NCBI GenBank assembly: GCA_016125475.1
Contig: WGLR01000036.1
Location: 124,001-188,000 of the forward strand
DNA length: 64,000 nt
Source: Betaproteobacteria bacterium
GTDB lineage: Bacteria > Pseudomonadota > Gammaproteobacteria > Burkholderiales > Ga0077523
Reading direction: 5' to 3'
Shown: one piece after another, positions 18,341-27,298 of the stretch
Layout: each line of letters starts with the position of its first letter
How positions within the stretch are numbered: the first letter of the stretch is position 1
The notes under the pieces: model-generated
Told to the model about the DNA's origin: nothing
Database searches by the model: none
What the model saw: only the letters and a program-made list of their open reading frames with translations
Position numbers and translations under genes: made by a program

Positions 18341-18883
18341 ATGCAGGTCGAAATCGATGGCATCGCGGATCCGCGTCGACTGTCGGAGCGCATCGGTCAT
18401 CATGTGCGGCTGCAGCACTACGACCGTGTGCGCGAGTCCATCTACCATCCTGCCGTCAGGTTTCAGGATATCGCGCGCCTGGCCTGCCGTGTGACGCAGG
18501 GCGACCTCGCGTCTGTCGTGATGGTCGAGCCCGAGCGGGTGGTCATCCTGGCCACGCACGGCTGGACGAAGCTCCCGCGAGAGAAGGCCGTGCTCGACGC
18601 GTTCTGCGCACACACCGTCGCGGTCGCGCGTCCGGTGGTGATAAGCGACGCGCGACGAAGCCTGACGTTGAAGGCGCTGTCGGCCGTCTCGGCGCTCGGC
18701 GTGGTCGCCTATCTCGGCGTGCCGGTCATGGTTGCGCCGGAGGTGGCCATCGGGACAGTGTGCGCATTCGATCGACGGATCCGGAAGTGGGAAGCGGGAG
18801 ACATCGATGCGCTGATCGATCTTTCCGCGCTGGTTCTGGAGAGGATCCACAACCGGAATGCGATTCGCCGTCAGCGGCACTGA
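18341..18883 (+). CDS. GAF-domain protein
   Basis: A 180-residue protein consisting of little more than one GAF domain (about residues 35-170), a small-ligand or redox sensing fold. Segments such as VTQGDLASVVMVEPERVVILATHG, FCAHTVAVARPVVISDAR and YLGVPVMVAPEVAIGTVCAFDR follow the usual order, with the conserved GVPV and G-CAFD positions. No output domain is attached, so it may act through a partner. The start at 18341 follows a GGAGGGG ribosome binding site; the upstream open frame to 17855 is antisense to fumC. Ligand unknown. Confidence 0.82.
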   Translation: MQVEIDGIADPRRLSERIGHHVRLQHYDRVRESIYHPAVRFQDIARLACRVTQGDLASVVMVEPERVVILATHGWTKLPREKAVLDAFCAHTVAVARPVVISDARRSLTLKALSAVSALGVVAYLGVPVMVAPEVAIGTVCAFDRRIRKWEAGDIDALIDLSALVLERIHNRNAIRRQRH

Positions 18884-19186
18884 CGCGACCGTTCTCCATG
18901 GCCGGCTCACCGACCCAATCCGTCAGGGAGCGATCCTCACAGCGGTTCCGCCCCTGCCGGTCCGTCGGGCGATGCACGCAATGCCCCGGACGCGCGCAGT
19001 GCAGTAACATTGCGCCCGATTCGATCAGCGACCAAGGCGTCAGCCGAAATCTCCGGGCGGAACGCTCGCGACGGGCACCCATCGGCAGCGACCTGACACT
19101 TGCGCACAACCCTTCCCGGCCTGCCGCGCGCACGGCACGATCCCGATCACGACACACCGCATTCTCGACCACACGGATGATCCACC
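18884..19186. other. Intergenic region upstream of ilvD
   Basis: About 300 bases without a convincing gene. Nothing clearly resembling an ilv leader peptide or attenuator is visible; it presumably holds the ilvD promoter. Confidence 0.4.
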
Positions 19187-20890
19187 ATGAATTCTGACAC
19201 CAGACACAAGAGCCACGTCCTGTTCGACGGTCCGGACCGCGCGGTGGCCCGCGCCATGATGAAGGCCGCGGGCTTCACCGACGAGGACATGGCCAAACCC
19301 CAGGTCGGGGTCGCGCACTGCTGGATCGGCACGATGCCCTGCAATCTCAACCACCGTGACCTGGCCCGGCGCGTGATGGAGGGCATCCGCGCCGCCGGGG
19401 GCACGCCCGTGGAGATCAACACGGTCGCCATCAACGATGGCATCACGACCGGCACGGAGGGCATGAAGACGTCCCTCGTGAGTCGGGAACTGATCGCGGA
19501 TTCCGTCGAACTCGTCGCGCGCGGTCACATGCTCGATGCGATCGTCACGATCTCGGGTTGCGACAAGACCATCCCGGCCATGGCGATGGTGCTCGGTCGG
19601 CTCGACATTCCCGGACTGACGCTCTACGGCGGTTCCATTGCGAGCGGTCGGTGCCATCGGCCGAACCGGATGTTCGGCGATCGCAAGCTCACGATCCAGG
19701 ACGCGTACGAGGCGATCGGCGCCTTCAACGCCGGCCGCATCGACGCGGACGAATTCAAGGACGTGGAGGATCACTCCTGTCCGGCTGCCGGCGCCTGCGG
19801 CGGACAGTTCACCGCGAACACCATGGCCACGGCCTACGAAATGATGGGCATCTCGCCGATGGGCTTCAACGACGTGCCTGCCCTGCATCCCTCGAAGGTG
19901 GACGTGGCATTCGAATGTGGCAGACAGGTCATGGAACTGCTCAGGCAGGGCATCACGCCGCGGTCTCTGGTGACCCGCAGAAGCTTCGAGAACGCGATCA
20001 CGGGCGTGATGGCCACCGGAGGGTCCACCAACGCCGTGCTGCACCTTCTGGCGACCGCGCACGACTTCGGCATCGAACTCGCGCTCGAGGATTTCGACCG
20101 GATCTCCCGCAGGACACCCGTCGTCGCGGACATGCGTCCGTGGGGGACGTACACGGCACCGGAGATGTTCGAAGCGGGCGGCATGCCGGTCGTCGGCAAG
20201 CGGCTCGTGCAGGCCGGCCTGCTGCACCCGGACGAGAAGACGGTGAGTGGGCGCACGCTCGGCGAAGAAATCGCCCGCGCGGAAGAGACGCCCGGACAGG
20301 ACGTGATCAAGCCCTTCGGTGAGGCCCTGAAGCCCGAGGGCGGTCTCGCGATCCTGCGTGGCACGCTCGCGCCGGGCGGCTGCGTGATCAAGGTGTCCGG
20401 ACAGAAGAAGGCCGTGCATCGGGGGCCCGCGCGCGTGTTCGACACCGAGGAGGAGGCTTTCCACGCCATCAAGGGCGGACGTATCCAGCCCGGCGACGTG
20501 ATGGTCCTGCGCTACGAAGGGCCGATCGGCGGTCCCGGCATGCGCGAAATGCAGCTCGTGACGGGTGCGCTTCAGGGCGCCGGACTCGGCGACACCGTCG
20601 CGCTCATCACCGACGGCCGCTTCTCCGGGGCCTCACGCGGATTCGTGATCGGGCACATCGTGCCCGAAGCCGCGGAGCGTGGCCCGATCGCTGCGCTGAA
20701 GGACGGCGACACGATCGTCATCGACGTCGAGAATCGTCGCCTGGACATGGACCTGAGCGACGAGGAGATCGCGAAGCGCCTGGCCGGCTGGAAGGCGCCT
20801 GCGCCACGGTACACGAGCGGTGTGCTCGCGAAGTACGCGCGGCTCGTTTCGAACGCGTCCGTGGGAGCGGTCACCGACATTCCGCGGTGA
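19187..20890 (+). CDS. ilvD: Dihydroxy-acid dehydratase
   Basis: IlvD dehydrates 2,3-dihydroxy acids to 2-keto acids in valine, leucine and isoleucine synthesis, using an Fe-S cluster. The 567-residue length fits the short form of the family. Candidate cluster cysteines are in MPCNLN (C52), SGCDKT (about C124) and CPAAGACGG (about C198). The C-terminal [14 protein letters not shown] segment is conserved. The start at 19187 gives [10 protein letters not shown]. It is a single-gene unit followed by a strong hairpin. Confidence 0.96.
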   Translation: MNSDTRHKSHVLFDGPDRAVARAMMKAAGFTDEDMAKPQVGVAHCWIGTMPCNLNHRDLARRVMEGIRAAGGTPVEINTVAINDGITTGTEGMKTSLVSRELIADSVELVARGHMLDAIVTISGCDKTIPAMAMVLGRLDIPGLTLYGGSIASGRCHRPNRMFGDRKLTIQDAYEAIGAFNAGRIDADEFKDVEDHSCPAAGACGGQFTANTMATAYEMMGISPMGFNDVPALHPSKVDVAFECGRQVMELLRQGITPRSLVTRRSFENAITGVMATGGSTNAVLHLLATAHDFGIELALEDFDRISRRTPVVADMRPWGTYTAPEMFEAGGMPVVGKRLVQAGLLHPDEKTVSGRTLGEEIARAEETPGQDVIKPFGEALKPEGGLAILRGTLAPGGCVIKVSGQKKAVHRGPARVFDTEEEAFHAIKGGRIQPGDVMVLRYEGPIGGPGMREMQLVTGALQGAGLGDTVALITDGRFSGASRGFVIGHIVPEAAERGPIAALKDGDTIVIDVENRRLDMDLSDEEIAKRLAGWKAPAPRYTSGVLAKYARLVSNASVGAVTDIPR

Positions 20891-21518
20891 CGAAACCGGC
20901 CCGATCCCGGCGCACGGTCTGCGTCGGGATCGGGCCGGATCCCATCGGCTCTTGACCCGGGTTTCGACGACCCGGGAACCCGCAGCCCGGTCTCGCGCGC
21001 TTCCCGGCCCGTCGACGGCCGTTCACCACAGGTCCCGACCGGCCGATCGCGAGACCGACGGTGCCGATGCTCTTCACGCCTGTCTGCCGGTCGGCGTTCG
21101 TTCGGTGTCCCGGCGCCCGTGACCGGTATCAGTGAGCAGTCCGCTCGTGGTTGCCCGGGTCCTTCCACCGGTACTTTCCCGGCCGCCTCGCCCGCCTGGT
21201 GCGTCATCCGGATGATCGACGCACCGATCGCCGGATCACACGATCACCGACGATTGACCCCGAAAATCCGCTCTGTCATATTGGACTTCGCGTCAGTTAA
21301 GCCCGGCGGCGACCATCCCGACACGCCGCCACACGCATTCCACGGCTCGCACGCGCGAGGATCACGGCCTTCACCGTCTCGACCGCGATTCGTTCCCCAG
21401 AGCCCTTGCCCTGACTCCAGCGGCTTCGTCCAGCTTCGTTCATCCGACCTCCGACGCGTTCGTGCACGTCGCATGAACGACCGTTCGTGAGCCGCCAGGG
21501 CCTCACCTGGAGGTAATC
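20891..21518. other. Long intergenic region between ilvD and the methyltransferase gene
   Basis: 628 bases with no gene I can support. It contains the ilvD hairpin and a shorter inverted repeat (acccggg ... cccgggaa, about 20955-20977). Open frames on both strands look like GC-driven artefacts. The last bases contain a GGAGG site before the next gene. Confidence 0.45.
20896..20938 (+). terminator. Hairpin after ilvD
   Basis: Perfect 14-bp arms ccggcccgatcccg (20896-20909) and cgggatcgggccgg (20925-20938) start six bases past the ilvD stop. There is no T-run, so it may be an RNA-stabilising or Rho-assisted terminator. Confidence 0.55.
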
Positions 21519-22301
21519 ATGAGCCTCTTCTACAAGTTTCAGTATCTGGTCGGCCTGACGCCCTGGGAGCAGATGCCATCCCTTCCCCTGGGCGATCAGG
21601 CCGTTGCGCTCCTCGACCGAGTGGGTAGCGGTTGTGAACCGCCCGGCGAGCGAGCGCTCGACCTCGGTTGTGGCACCGGGTTCTGGTCGGTTTGGCTCGC
21701 TCGACGCAGGTGGGAGGTGACGGGCGTGGACATCGTGCCGAAGGCGGTGCGCGCCGCTCGCGACCGCGCACGCGGAGCTGCCGTGAGCAGTCACTTCATC
21801 GAAGGGAGCATCACGGCGCTCACGACTCTGGATATCGGTTCGGGATTCCGCCTCGTCCTGGACTTCGGCGCCGTGCATGGCCTTACGCCGGAGCAGGTAC
21901 GGGCCGTTGGCCGTGAGGTGACGGCGATCGCGTCCGTCGATGCCACGCTTCTCATGTACGCATTCTCTCCCGGCCACAGAGGACCGCTACCGCGCGGGAT
22001 CGGTCGGGAAGAGATCGAACAGGCTTATGGAGCCGGATGGAAGATCATCGCCGAGGAATCATTCGACCTGACGGCGGCTCCGCGTTTCGTGCAGAAGGCG
22101 CACCCAAGCTTCTATTGCCTTCGCCGCACCGGGGAGTCGGAAGGGGAACATCCCGGAGCCCGTGCTGGCGGACGTCACTGGTGCCGGATATCGGAGTCAA
22201 GCCCAGCGGGGATGCTGGGTTTGCGGCGATCGGTGGTATTCGTCCACCAATTGTTCCGCCAGCATCTTCGAGAGGTGTTGCGTAGCTGGTTCGGGGCGTG
22301 A
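21519..22301 (+). CDS. Class I SAM-dependent methyltransferase with a chimeric C-terminus
   Basis: A small-molecule type methyltransferase. The SAM-binding motif I is ALDLGCGTGFWSVWLARR near residues 46-64, followed by VTGVDIVPKAV (motif II) and VLDFGAVHGL (motif IV region). The domain appears to end near residue 207 with SFYCLRR. The remaining 53 residues run through the 15-bp repeat at 22178-22192 and into the inserted segment, so the tail is probably acquired. If the tRNA-Thr sequence were joined there instead, the frame would stop within about ten codons. The start at 21519 has a GGAGG site upstream. Substrate unknown. Confidence 0.8.
   Translation: MSLFYKFQYLVGLTPWEQMPSLPLGDQAVALLDRVGSGCEPPGERALDLGCGTGFWSVWLARRRWEVTGVDIVPKAVRAARDRARGAAVSSHFIEGSITALTTLDIGSGFRLVLDFGAVHGLTPEQVRAVGREVTAIASVDATLLMYAFSPGHRGPLPRGIGREEIEQAYGAGWKIIAEESFDLTAAPRFVQKAHPSFYCLRRTGESEGEHPGARAGGRHWCRISESSPAGMLGLRRSVVFVHQLFRQHLREVLRSWFGA
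22178..22192. repeat. Distal att-like direct repeat
   Basis: Perfect 15-base copy of the tRNA-Thr 3' end (ctggtgccggatatc), lying inside the extended frame of the methyltransferase gene. Confidence 0.6.
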
Positions 22302-22540
22302 CCCGACGGCAAGTTATGCGCTCATTCAGTACACGAGCCGCGAGCAGTGCTTCGGCCGACCTTTTGCTCTTGCGCACCCGCACCCGCAACATGGCCTCAT
22401 TTCAAAGTCTGGCCGATCACGCGCCGGAGTCCTCGGTCAGCCATTTCGGATACATGCAAACCGTTGCGAATTCCCGCAAACGTGCGGGTAGGCAACATCC
22501 GGGAATCTCCGGATAACTGGCGCGGACCAAAGACACCACC

Positions 22541-25500
22541 TCAGCCTTGCCCATGCTGGCGCAAGTACGCCATCAACCGTTCAAAGCGCTGGTCAGTCTC
22601 GAGTTCTGGTGTCGTTGACCGGATCGCATCAAGGCAGGCGCCGAGGTCACTAGGCGGCCATTGGGTCTGATCCCCTATCACCAAGCTGAGGAACTCTAGG
22701 GCCTGTTCGGAGAACCTGCCGCAAAGCTCCGCCTCATGAAGGCGATCCACTAGGTAGTCCGGGTGGGCAAGCGGTTGCAGCCAGCCACGGAGCAGCGCCA
22801 AGGCTTCGGGGAACGCATCCTGTGCCGCTACGCACAGGCGGCCGAGGCTTTCGGCGATGGCAGGTGAAACGTTGTCTCGCGTCTTGGGCCAGATGGCATG
22901 CAGATACGGGGCAACCCGGTTCGTCCAATAGTCGGCCCGTTGCCCGCCCGCACCTTGGAGCGCTCTCACCAATGCCTGTGCTGCATCGTGCAAACCATCC
23001 GGTGGCAGTGCGCGAGTGGCGGCCGCCAGCTCGGCAGTGGTGAAGGTTTCACCCGGGTCGAGGGCAGCGAATGTCAGCAGCGATGCGTATTGCCCGTCGT
23101 GCTTGCCCAGTGCTGCATAGTGACGAGCGGTGTCCAGGAATGTCGGCTTGAGCAATTCCATCAGAGGGCGGTATAGTCGCGGTGACCACAGGAAGCCTTC
23201 CCACGCCCCACGTGCTTCGGCTTCCGAGCGCTGCCAGTCGAAAAGCGGCAACAGGTGTTGCGTCGCCCAATCCCCGTCGACGCGGAACAAGGCGATGACA
23301 TGGGCCGCCAGCAACACACGGCCATGCCGATACTTGTCGATCTGGGTATCGCAAAGTTCGGTGAACGTGAGCTTGATTTCTTCCGGCAGGCCTTGTCCAT
23401 CCTCCAGCGAGCGTCGATACCACCAGCGTAGCAGTGCCTCGGTGACGTGGCCCACGGGATGATTGATGGCTCGTCCGACGGGGTCGTTGGTATCGACGCC
23501 GTCCTGATGGTCCTGCGCCAGGATACGGCGAGCGAGCGTGAAGAAGGTTGCGTCGTGACCTTCGAAGGTCTTGGCAATGGCCTGTAGCCACCAGCTGACA
23601 CCATGGGCGAGCGGCTGCAGTACCTCGTCAGGTGCGGCGGCCAGGATCGGCGCCATGTAACGCCAGGAGCGCTTCAGGAGTTTTTCCTCTGACCAGGCCT
23701 GCACGGCCTCGCGCCAGCGATTCGTTGGCCAGACATCTTCCCTGGCCAGGGCGCACAAGGCACAAGCGGTCGTGGCAAAGTTGTCGCGACAGCGCTGCCG
23801 CCAGTCATCCTCCTGCCAATGATCTGTGCCGGGTTGCTGCCTGAGCCATTCGATCAATTCACGGCGACGACGCGGTGTGGCGACGAACTTGCGCCATTCG
23901 TCGCCATCGCCCATCCAGTAAGGAAACTCGTCGCGCTGATCCTCTGCCAGCTTCCACTTCGGATACTGTGCCGAAAGCTCCTGAAGTCGTTCGGTTCCGT
24001 CAGCACCCAAGGACGCGCCGGCCTCTGCCATTTTTGCCAGCCGCAGCCAGATTTCGCGTTCAACGATCCGTGTCCAGCGCTCTGGCTCAATGTCATCCTT
24101 GAACATGTCGCGGGGAGGACCGGCGAGTACGGCCTGTTCCAGTTCCTGCAGCATCACCTCATTGAGGTGCTGCGCCAGGGCCACCAGCAGGCGCATGGCC
24201 TCCCGTTCTGTTTCCACCGACCACAGCCACCAGTGATCGTCCGCCAGCAGCCAGTCGAGCGCTTGGCGATGGGGGATCACGCTATTCTGTGCGGCGGCGA
24301 AGAAGGCGAGGCGCCGGAACAGCGGATAAGGCGCGTGCCACCAGGACTGCGCCACGAGCGCTGCGCGCGCCGGCGATTGCGCCATCGTGGCGAGCCAGGC
24401 ATCGCGGGTCAGGTCGATCAATGCGGTCCAGTCATGGAAGTCACGGTTCTGTGGGTGTTCACTGATCGACGGTTGATGCATGTAGGACAGGTCGCTCCTG
24501 TCCTCGGCACTGCCAAGCTCGCGCATCAGATCAAGCGCGTCGCGCAACAATGCGCTCACATCGGACAGCAGCTCCGGCAATGCGGCGTCCCAGCGCTCAT
24601 CCCTGGGCAGATCACGCAGGCTGGAATGGACGTGATCCGTCGACAGCACGATCTCCCATTCCACCAGCTCCTTGATGCGCTCCGGCTCGCGACTTTCGCC
24701 GTCCTCGGTAGGCCAGCGGAACGGTTCGCGCAACGATACGCGCGGTGTCAGCATCTCGCGCAGTTCCAGGCGCAGAGTGGCGGTGAGGCCATCGCGCTTG
24801 AAACGGTCGCGCCAGCGGTACAGGTCGAAGTCGCGCAGCCACGATTTCACGCGTCCGGTCAGTAGCAGTCGCCACAAGGTGCGCATCAGCGGGCCGGGGA
24901 TCGCCTTGGGTGCGTTCGCGCGAATCCGTGCCAACTCGGCGGTTTTGCTGTCGCGTTCCAGCTGGGCCAGCTCGTCCAGACGGTGTTCGATCCACCAGAG
25001 CAGATCGTCATGAAGCTGCCCGCCGCGCTTGACCAACCAAAGCAGCAGCGCCGGGTCGTCCAGATGACGGATCAGCCAGCGCGCCAGTTGCCGCATCACC
25101 TCGTCCCAGCGGCTGCCACGCGCACCGGCATCGACGACACACATCGAGGGTGCGAGCGGATACGGCGAGGGTCGGCGGGTCAGGCTGAAGTTGAGCTTGT
25201 TATCCACGGTCGTTCTGGGCGGGACACCGAAGCGGCCCAGATCGGCATGTCGGTAGCGTTCCTCGCTCAGCGGCTCCAGCCAATCCAGTGACGGCACCGG
25301 GTCCAGATCGGCAAAGCGTCTGGCGGGCAGGCCGCCCGGATCGCTCAGCGCCCACAGCAGGCGCCCGACGAAGTCGTCCTGTCGGGTGCTGGCCAAGGGA
25401 CGGGCCATGGCGTATTCGACCACGATGCGCTCCTTGCCGCGCACGCCGTCGCGGTAGGTTTCGGCCCAGGCCCGCAGGGTCTTTTGCAGGTAAGCGTGCC

Positions 25501-26323
25501 GGTTGTGCTCGCGGTAGAGGATCGGGGTGACGTTTTTGGCCCGCCACTCGTTGGCCCGTTCATCTTCCTTGCCTTTGGAGAAACTGCCAAACGCGAACAT
25601 CTCCGGCGGCGACTCGCCGAGCAGGCGGTCGGCGGCCAGTGCATCCATCATGTAGCGCAGCACAGGGTCGTTGATGCTGTAGCCGACGAAGCAGACGGTG
25701 TAGTTGCGGAACAACTCGCTGACGAAACGCGCCGCCCAGCGCTCGGTGAGATAAGCCAATCCGAAATCACCGCTGGATACGACCAGGCGATCCAGTTCGC
25801 TCGCGGTCGGTGTAGCGCTGAGCAGGCCATGCAGATACACCAGGCCATCCCAGCGGTTCTTGGGCACCGGCAGCAGGGGCGCCTGAAACCGCTCGATGGG
25901 CAAGGGCTTCGCCGCAATCACCTCCTCGAACAGACGGTCGAAGTTGGTGGTGATGAGGCGTGTATGGCCATTGCGGCACTTGCCGAGCGTCAGCAGGGCT
26001 TCATGTGTGGCGGTCGTGTTCGGGGCACTGAGATGGGGTGTCAGGATGCCGGCCAACGTCCGGCGCACCGTCTCGCGTCCGCCGACGATGTCTGCCTCCA
26101 GCAAGCCGATGGCGGTATCGAACTGCCCGGCCTTGATGGCCGCCTGCTGCACCGCGTTGGGCGCGGTGGCCAAGGTCTCATACACCTTCTCCACCAGCCC
26201 GGCGAAGCCCGGCAGGCGCGCCGGGTAAGAAATGCCCGCACCGCAGAAGAACACCACGCGCCCGTCCTCGTGCGCCTGCAGTAGGCGTTCGGGGATATCG
26301 GGGCCTTGGCGGACGAACTGCAT
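22541..26323 (-). CDS. SIR2-domain protein, probable anti-phage effector
   Basis: A 1260-residue protein. Residues about 20-270 form a SIR2 (NAD-binding) domain: CGAGIS at 27-32, TTNFDRLFE at 125-133, LHG at 164-166 and GYSINDP at 214-220, keeping the Asn and His positions used for NAD hydrolysis in prokaryotic defence sirtuins. The remaining roughly 950 residues are Trp- and Leu-rich, look alpha-helical, and resemble the DUF4020-type C-terminus often attached to SIR2; that assignment is tentative. Large SIR2 proteins are known to deplete NAD and abort infection. The start codon at 26323 directly follows the stop of the hsdS remnant (TGA-ATG), so it was co-translated with a type I restriction operon. 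No membrane segments or signal. Confidence 0.85.
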   Translation of the reverse strand: MQFVRQGPDIPERLLQAHEDGRVVFFCGAGISYPARLPGFAGLVEKVYETLATAPNAVQQAAIKAGQFDTAIGLLEADIVGGRETVRRTLAGILTPHLSAPNTTATHEALLTLGKCRNGHTRLITTNFDRLFEEVIAAKPLPIERFQAPLLPVPKNRWDGLVYLHGLLSATPTASELDRLVVSSGDFGLAYLTERWAARFVSELFRNYTVCFVGYSINDPVLRYMMDALAADRLLGESPPEMFAFGSFSKGKEDERANEWRAKNVTPILYREHNRHAYLQKTLRAWAETYRDGVRGKERIVVEYAMARPLASTRQDDFVGRLLWALSDPGGLPARRFADLDPVPSLDWLEPLSEERYRHADLGRFGVPPRTTVDNKLNFSLTRRPSPYPLAPSMCVVDAGARGSRWDEVMRQLARWLIRHLDDPALLLWLVKRGGQLHDDLLWWIEHRLDELAQLERDSKTAELARIRANAPKAIPGPLMRTLWRLLLTGRVKSWLRDFDLYRWRDRFKRDGLTATLRLELREMLTPRVSLREPFRWPTEDGESREPERIKELVEWEIVLSTDHVHSSLRDLPRDERWDAALPELLSDVSALLRDALDLMRELGSAEDRSDLSYMHQPSISEHPQNRDFHDWTALIDLTRDAWLATMAQSPARAALVAQSWWHAPYPLFRRLAFFAAAQNSVIPHRQALDWLLADDHWWLWSVETEREAMRLLVALAQHLNEVMLQELEQAVLAGPPRDMFKDDIEPERWTRIVEREIWLRLAKMAEAGASLGADGTERLQELSAQYPKWKLAEDQRDEFPYWMGDGDEWRKFVATPRRRRELIEWLRQQPGTDHWQEDDWRQRCRDNFATTACALCALAREDVWPTNRWREAVQAWSEEKLLKRSWRYMAPILAAAPDEVLQPLAHGVSWWLQAIAKTFEGHDATFFTLARRILAQDHQDGVDTNDPVGRAINHPVGHVTEALLRWWYRRSLEDGQGLPEEIKLTFTELCDTQIDKYRHGRVLLAAHVIALFRVDGDWATQHLLPLFDWQRSEAEARGAWEGFLWSPRLYRPLMELLKPTFLDTARHYAALGKHDGQYASLLTFAALDPGETFTTAELAAATRALPPDGLHDAAQALVRALQGAGGQRADYWTNRVAPYLHAIWPKTRDNVSPAIAESLGRLCVAAQDAFPEALALLRGWLQPLAHPDYLVDRLHEAELCGRFSEQALEFLSLVIGDQTQWPPSDLGACLDAIRSTTPELETDQRFERLMAYLRQHGQG

Positions 26324-26707
26324 TCAGTACGCCTCGGAAAACACGCGTTCCAGCGTCGCCGGGATCAGCGCGTCGTTGGCCTGGCGGATGGTGGCGTGGC
26401 GCGAGCGCAGACGGGACTGCCGGTCGAGGATTTCAACAACCTTGCGCTGCATATTCTCCGGGGGCATCGGTAGTTCGATGTTCAGAAATTGCTCCGGACG
26501 GGTCCGTTCACGACGAGCGCCGACTCCGCGCGTGGCATCTTGAAGGAGGCTCCAGAACCAAGGCGTCCGGACCAGTTCCCCAATGTATGCGAGCGCGGCT
26601 TCGTCTGAAACGCAGCGAAACGTGCGGTACTCGGGGGACACACACATTCCCGCAAGCTCGGCCGGGCAGAGTGCAAGTGCACCTTCCCATCCTTTCACCT
26701 GGCTCAA
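26324..26707 (-). pseudogene. hsdS: 3' remnant of type I restriction-modification specificity subunit
   Basis: The frame encodes the C-terminal part of an HsdS target-recognition subunit. It has VKGWEGALALCPAELAG, VSPEYRTF, an ELPMPPENMQRKVVEILD segment typical of the conserved spacer, and a terminal ALIPATLERVF helix. Full HsdS proteins are about 400 residues; only 128 remain from a TTG at 26707. The frame stays open upstream through the att-like repeat into the tRNA, with coding-like sequence up to the repeat, so the gene was cut at the element boundary. No hsdM or hsdR is present. A product is unlikely to give specificity alone but translation may still feed the SIR2 gene. Confidence 0.75.
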
Positions 26708-26733
26708 TACCAGCGCATCTACGTAGAGGCTAT

Positions 26734-26748
26734 CTGGTGCCGGATATC
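26734..26748. repeat. Proximal att-like direct repeat at the tRNA-Thr 3' end
   Basis: The sequence ctggtgccggatatc covers the encoded CCA, the discriminator base and the acceptor stem; it matches 22178-22192 exactly. Confidence 0.6.
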
Positions 26749-26810
26749 CGACTCGAACGGATGACCTACCGCTTACAAGGCGGTTGCTCTACCAACTGAG
26801 CTAATCCGGC
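26738..26810 (-). tRNA. tRNA-Thr (anticodon UGU)
   Basis: The minus strand folds as a complete cloverleaf of 73 bases plus encoded CCA (26735-26737). Acceptor arms GCCGGAT/ATCCGGC, D arm GCTC/GAGC, anticodon stem ACCGC/GCGGT with loop CTTGTAA, and T arm ATCCG/CGGAT with TTCGAGT are all paired. The anticodon TGT reads ACA threonine codons. Its 3' end is one copy of the 15-base direct repeat. Confidence 0.97.
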
Positions 26811-26869
26811 AGGGAAGTCTGTCCTTTGGCGGCCGATTATAAGCCGGGCATGTGGAACGGGACGTACGG

Positions 26870-27298
26870 CTACTTGACGATCTGGAGCTTCGGCCGGCCG
26901 CCCCCGCTGGGCGGGGGATCGCGGTCGTCAGGCCCGGAATCGTCCGGAGACTCGGGCTCGTCGGTTTCGCCCGCATCCGATGGCGGTTCGGTCGCCGGGA
27001 ATGCGAGGCCCTGACCGTTTTCCTTCGCAAAGATGCCCGCGACGCAGTCCACGGGGACTGACAGTTCGCGGGAGACACCGTTGAAACGCGCCGAGAACTG
27101 GATGACTTCGTTGCCGAGCGTGAGATTGCGGGTGGCATCCGCGCTCACGTTCAGCACGATCTCCCCGTTCCTGACGTACTCGACCGGCACCTTCGTCCGC
27201 TCGTTCACCCGCACGGCCACATACGGCGTGAAGCCGTTGTCGACACACCACTCGTAGATCGCTCGCAGCAGATACGGGGTGGTCGGGGTGATTTTCAC
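26870..27298 (-). CDS. sspB: ClpXP adaptor protein SspB
   Basis: SspB delivers ssrA-tagged and other substrates to ClpXP. The 142-residue protein has the folded substrate-binding domain at about residues 1-105 (TPYLLRAIYEWCVDNG, PYVAV, NVSADATRNL, IQFSARFNG). An acidic Pro/Asp/Glu linker follows, and then the C-terminal ClpX-binding tail GGRPKLQIVK. Its start overlaps the sspA stop by four bases, so the two are coupled. Confidence 0.95.
   Translation of the reverse strand: MKITPTTPYLLRAIYEWCVDNGFTPYVAVRVNERTKVPVEYVRNGEIVLNVSADATRNLTLGNEVIQFSARFNGVSRELSVPVDCVAGIFAKENGQGLAFPATEPPSDAGETDEPESPDDSGPDDRDPPPSGGGRPKLQIVK

Larger units (their letters stand above)
22178..26748. mobile_element. Probable integrated element or remnant at tRNA-Thr(UGU)
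   Basis: A 15-base sequence, ctggtgccggatatc, occurs at 22178-22192 and again at 26734-26748, where it is the 3' end (including CCA) of tRNA-Thr. This is the arrangement left by tyrosine-recombinase integration into a tRNA gene. Between the copies lie a SIR2-domain gene, a 5'-truncated restriction specificity gene and about 240 bases of unassigned sequence. No integrase is present, so it would be a remnant or non-autonomous. Part of the similarity continues beyond the 15 bases (4 of the next 6). Confidence 0.6.

Noticed and set aside
22045-22392. A 115-codon minus-strand frame across the distal repeat, considered as an integrase tail
   Set aside because: No tyrosine-recombinase motifs (R...HxxR...Y) are visible and it overlaps the methyltransferase gene.
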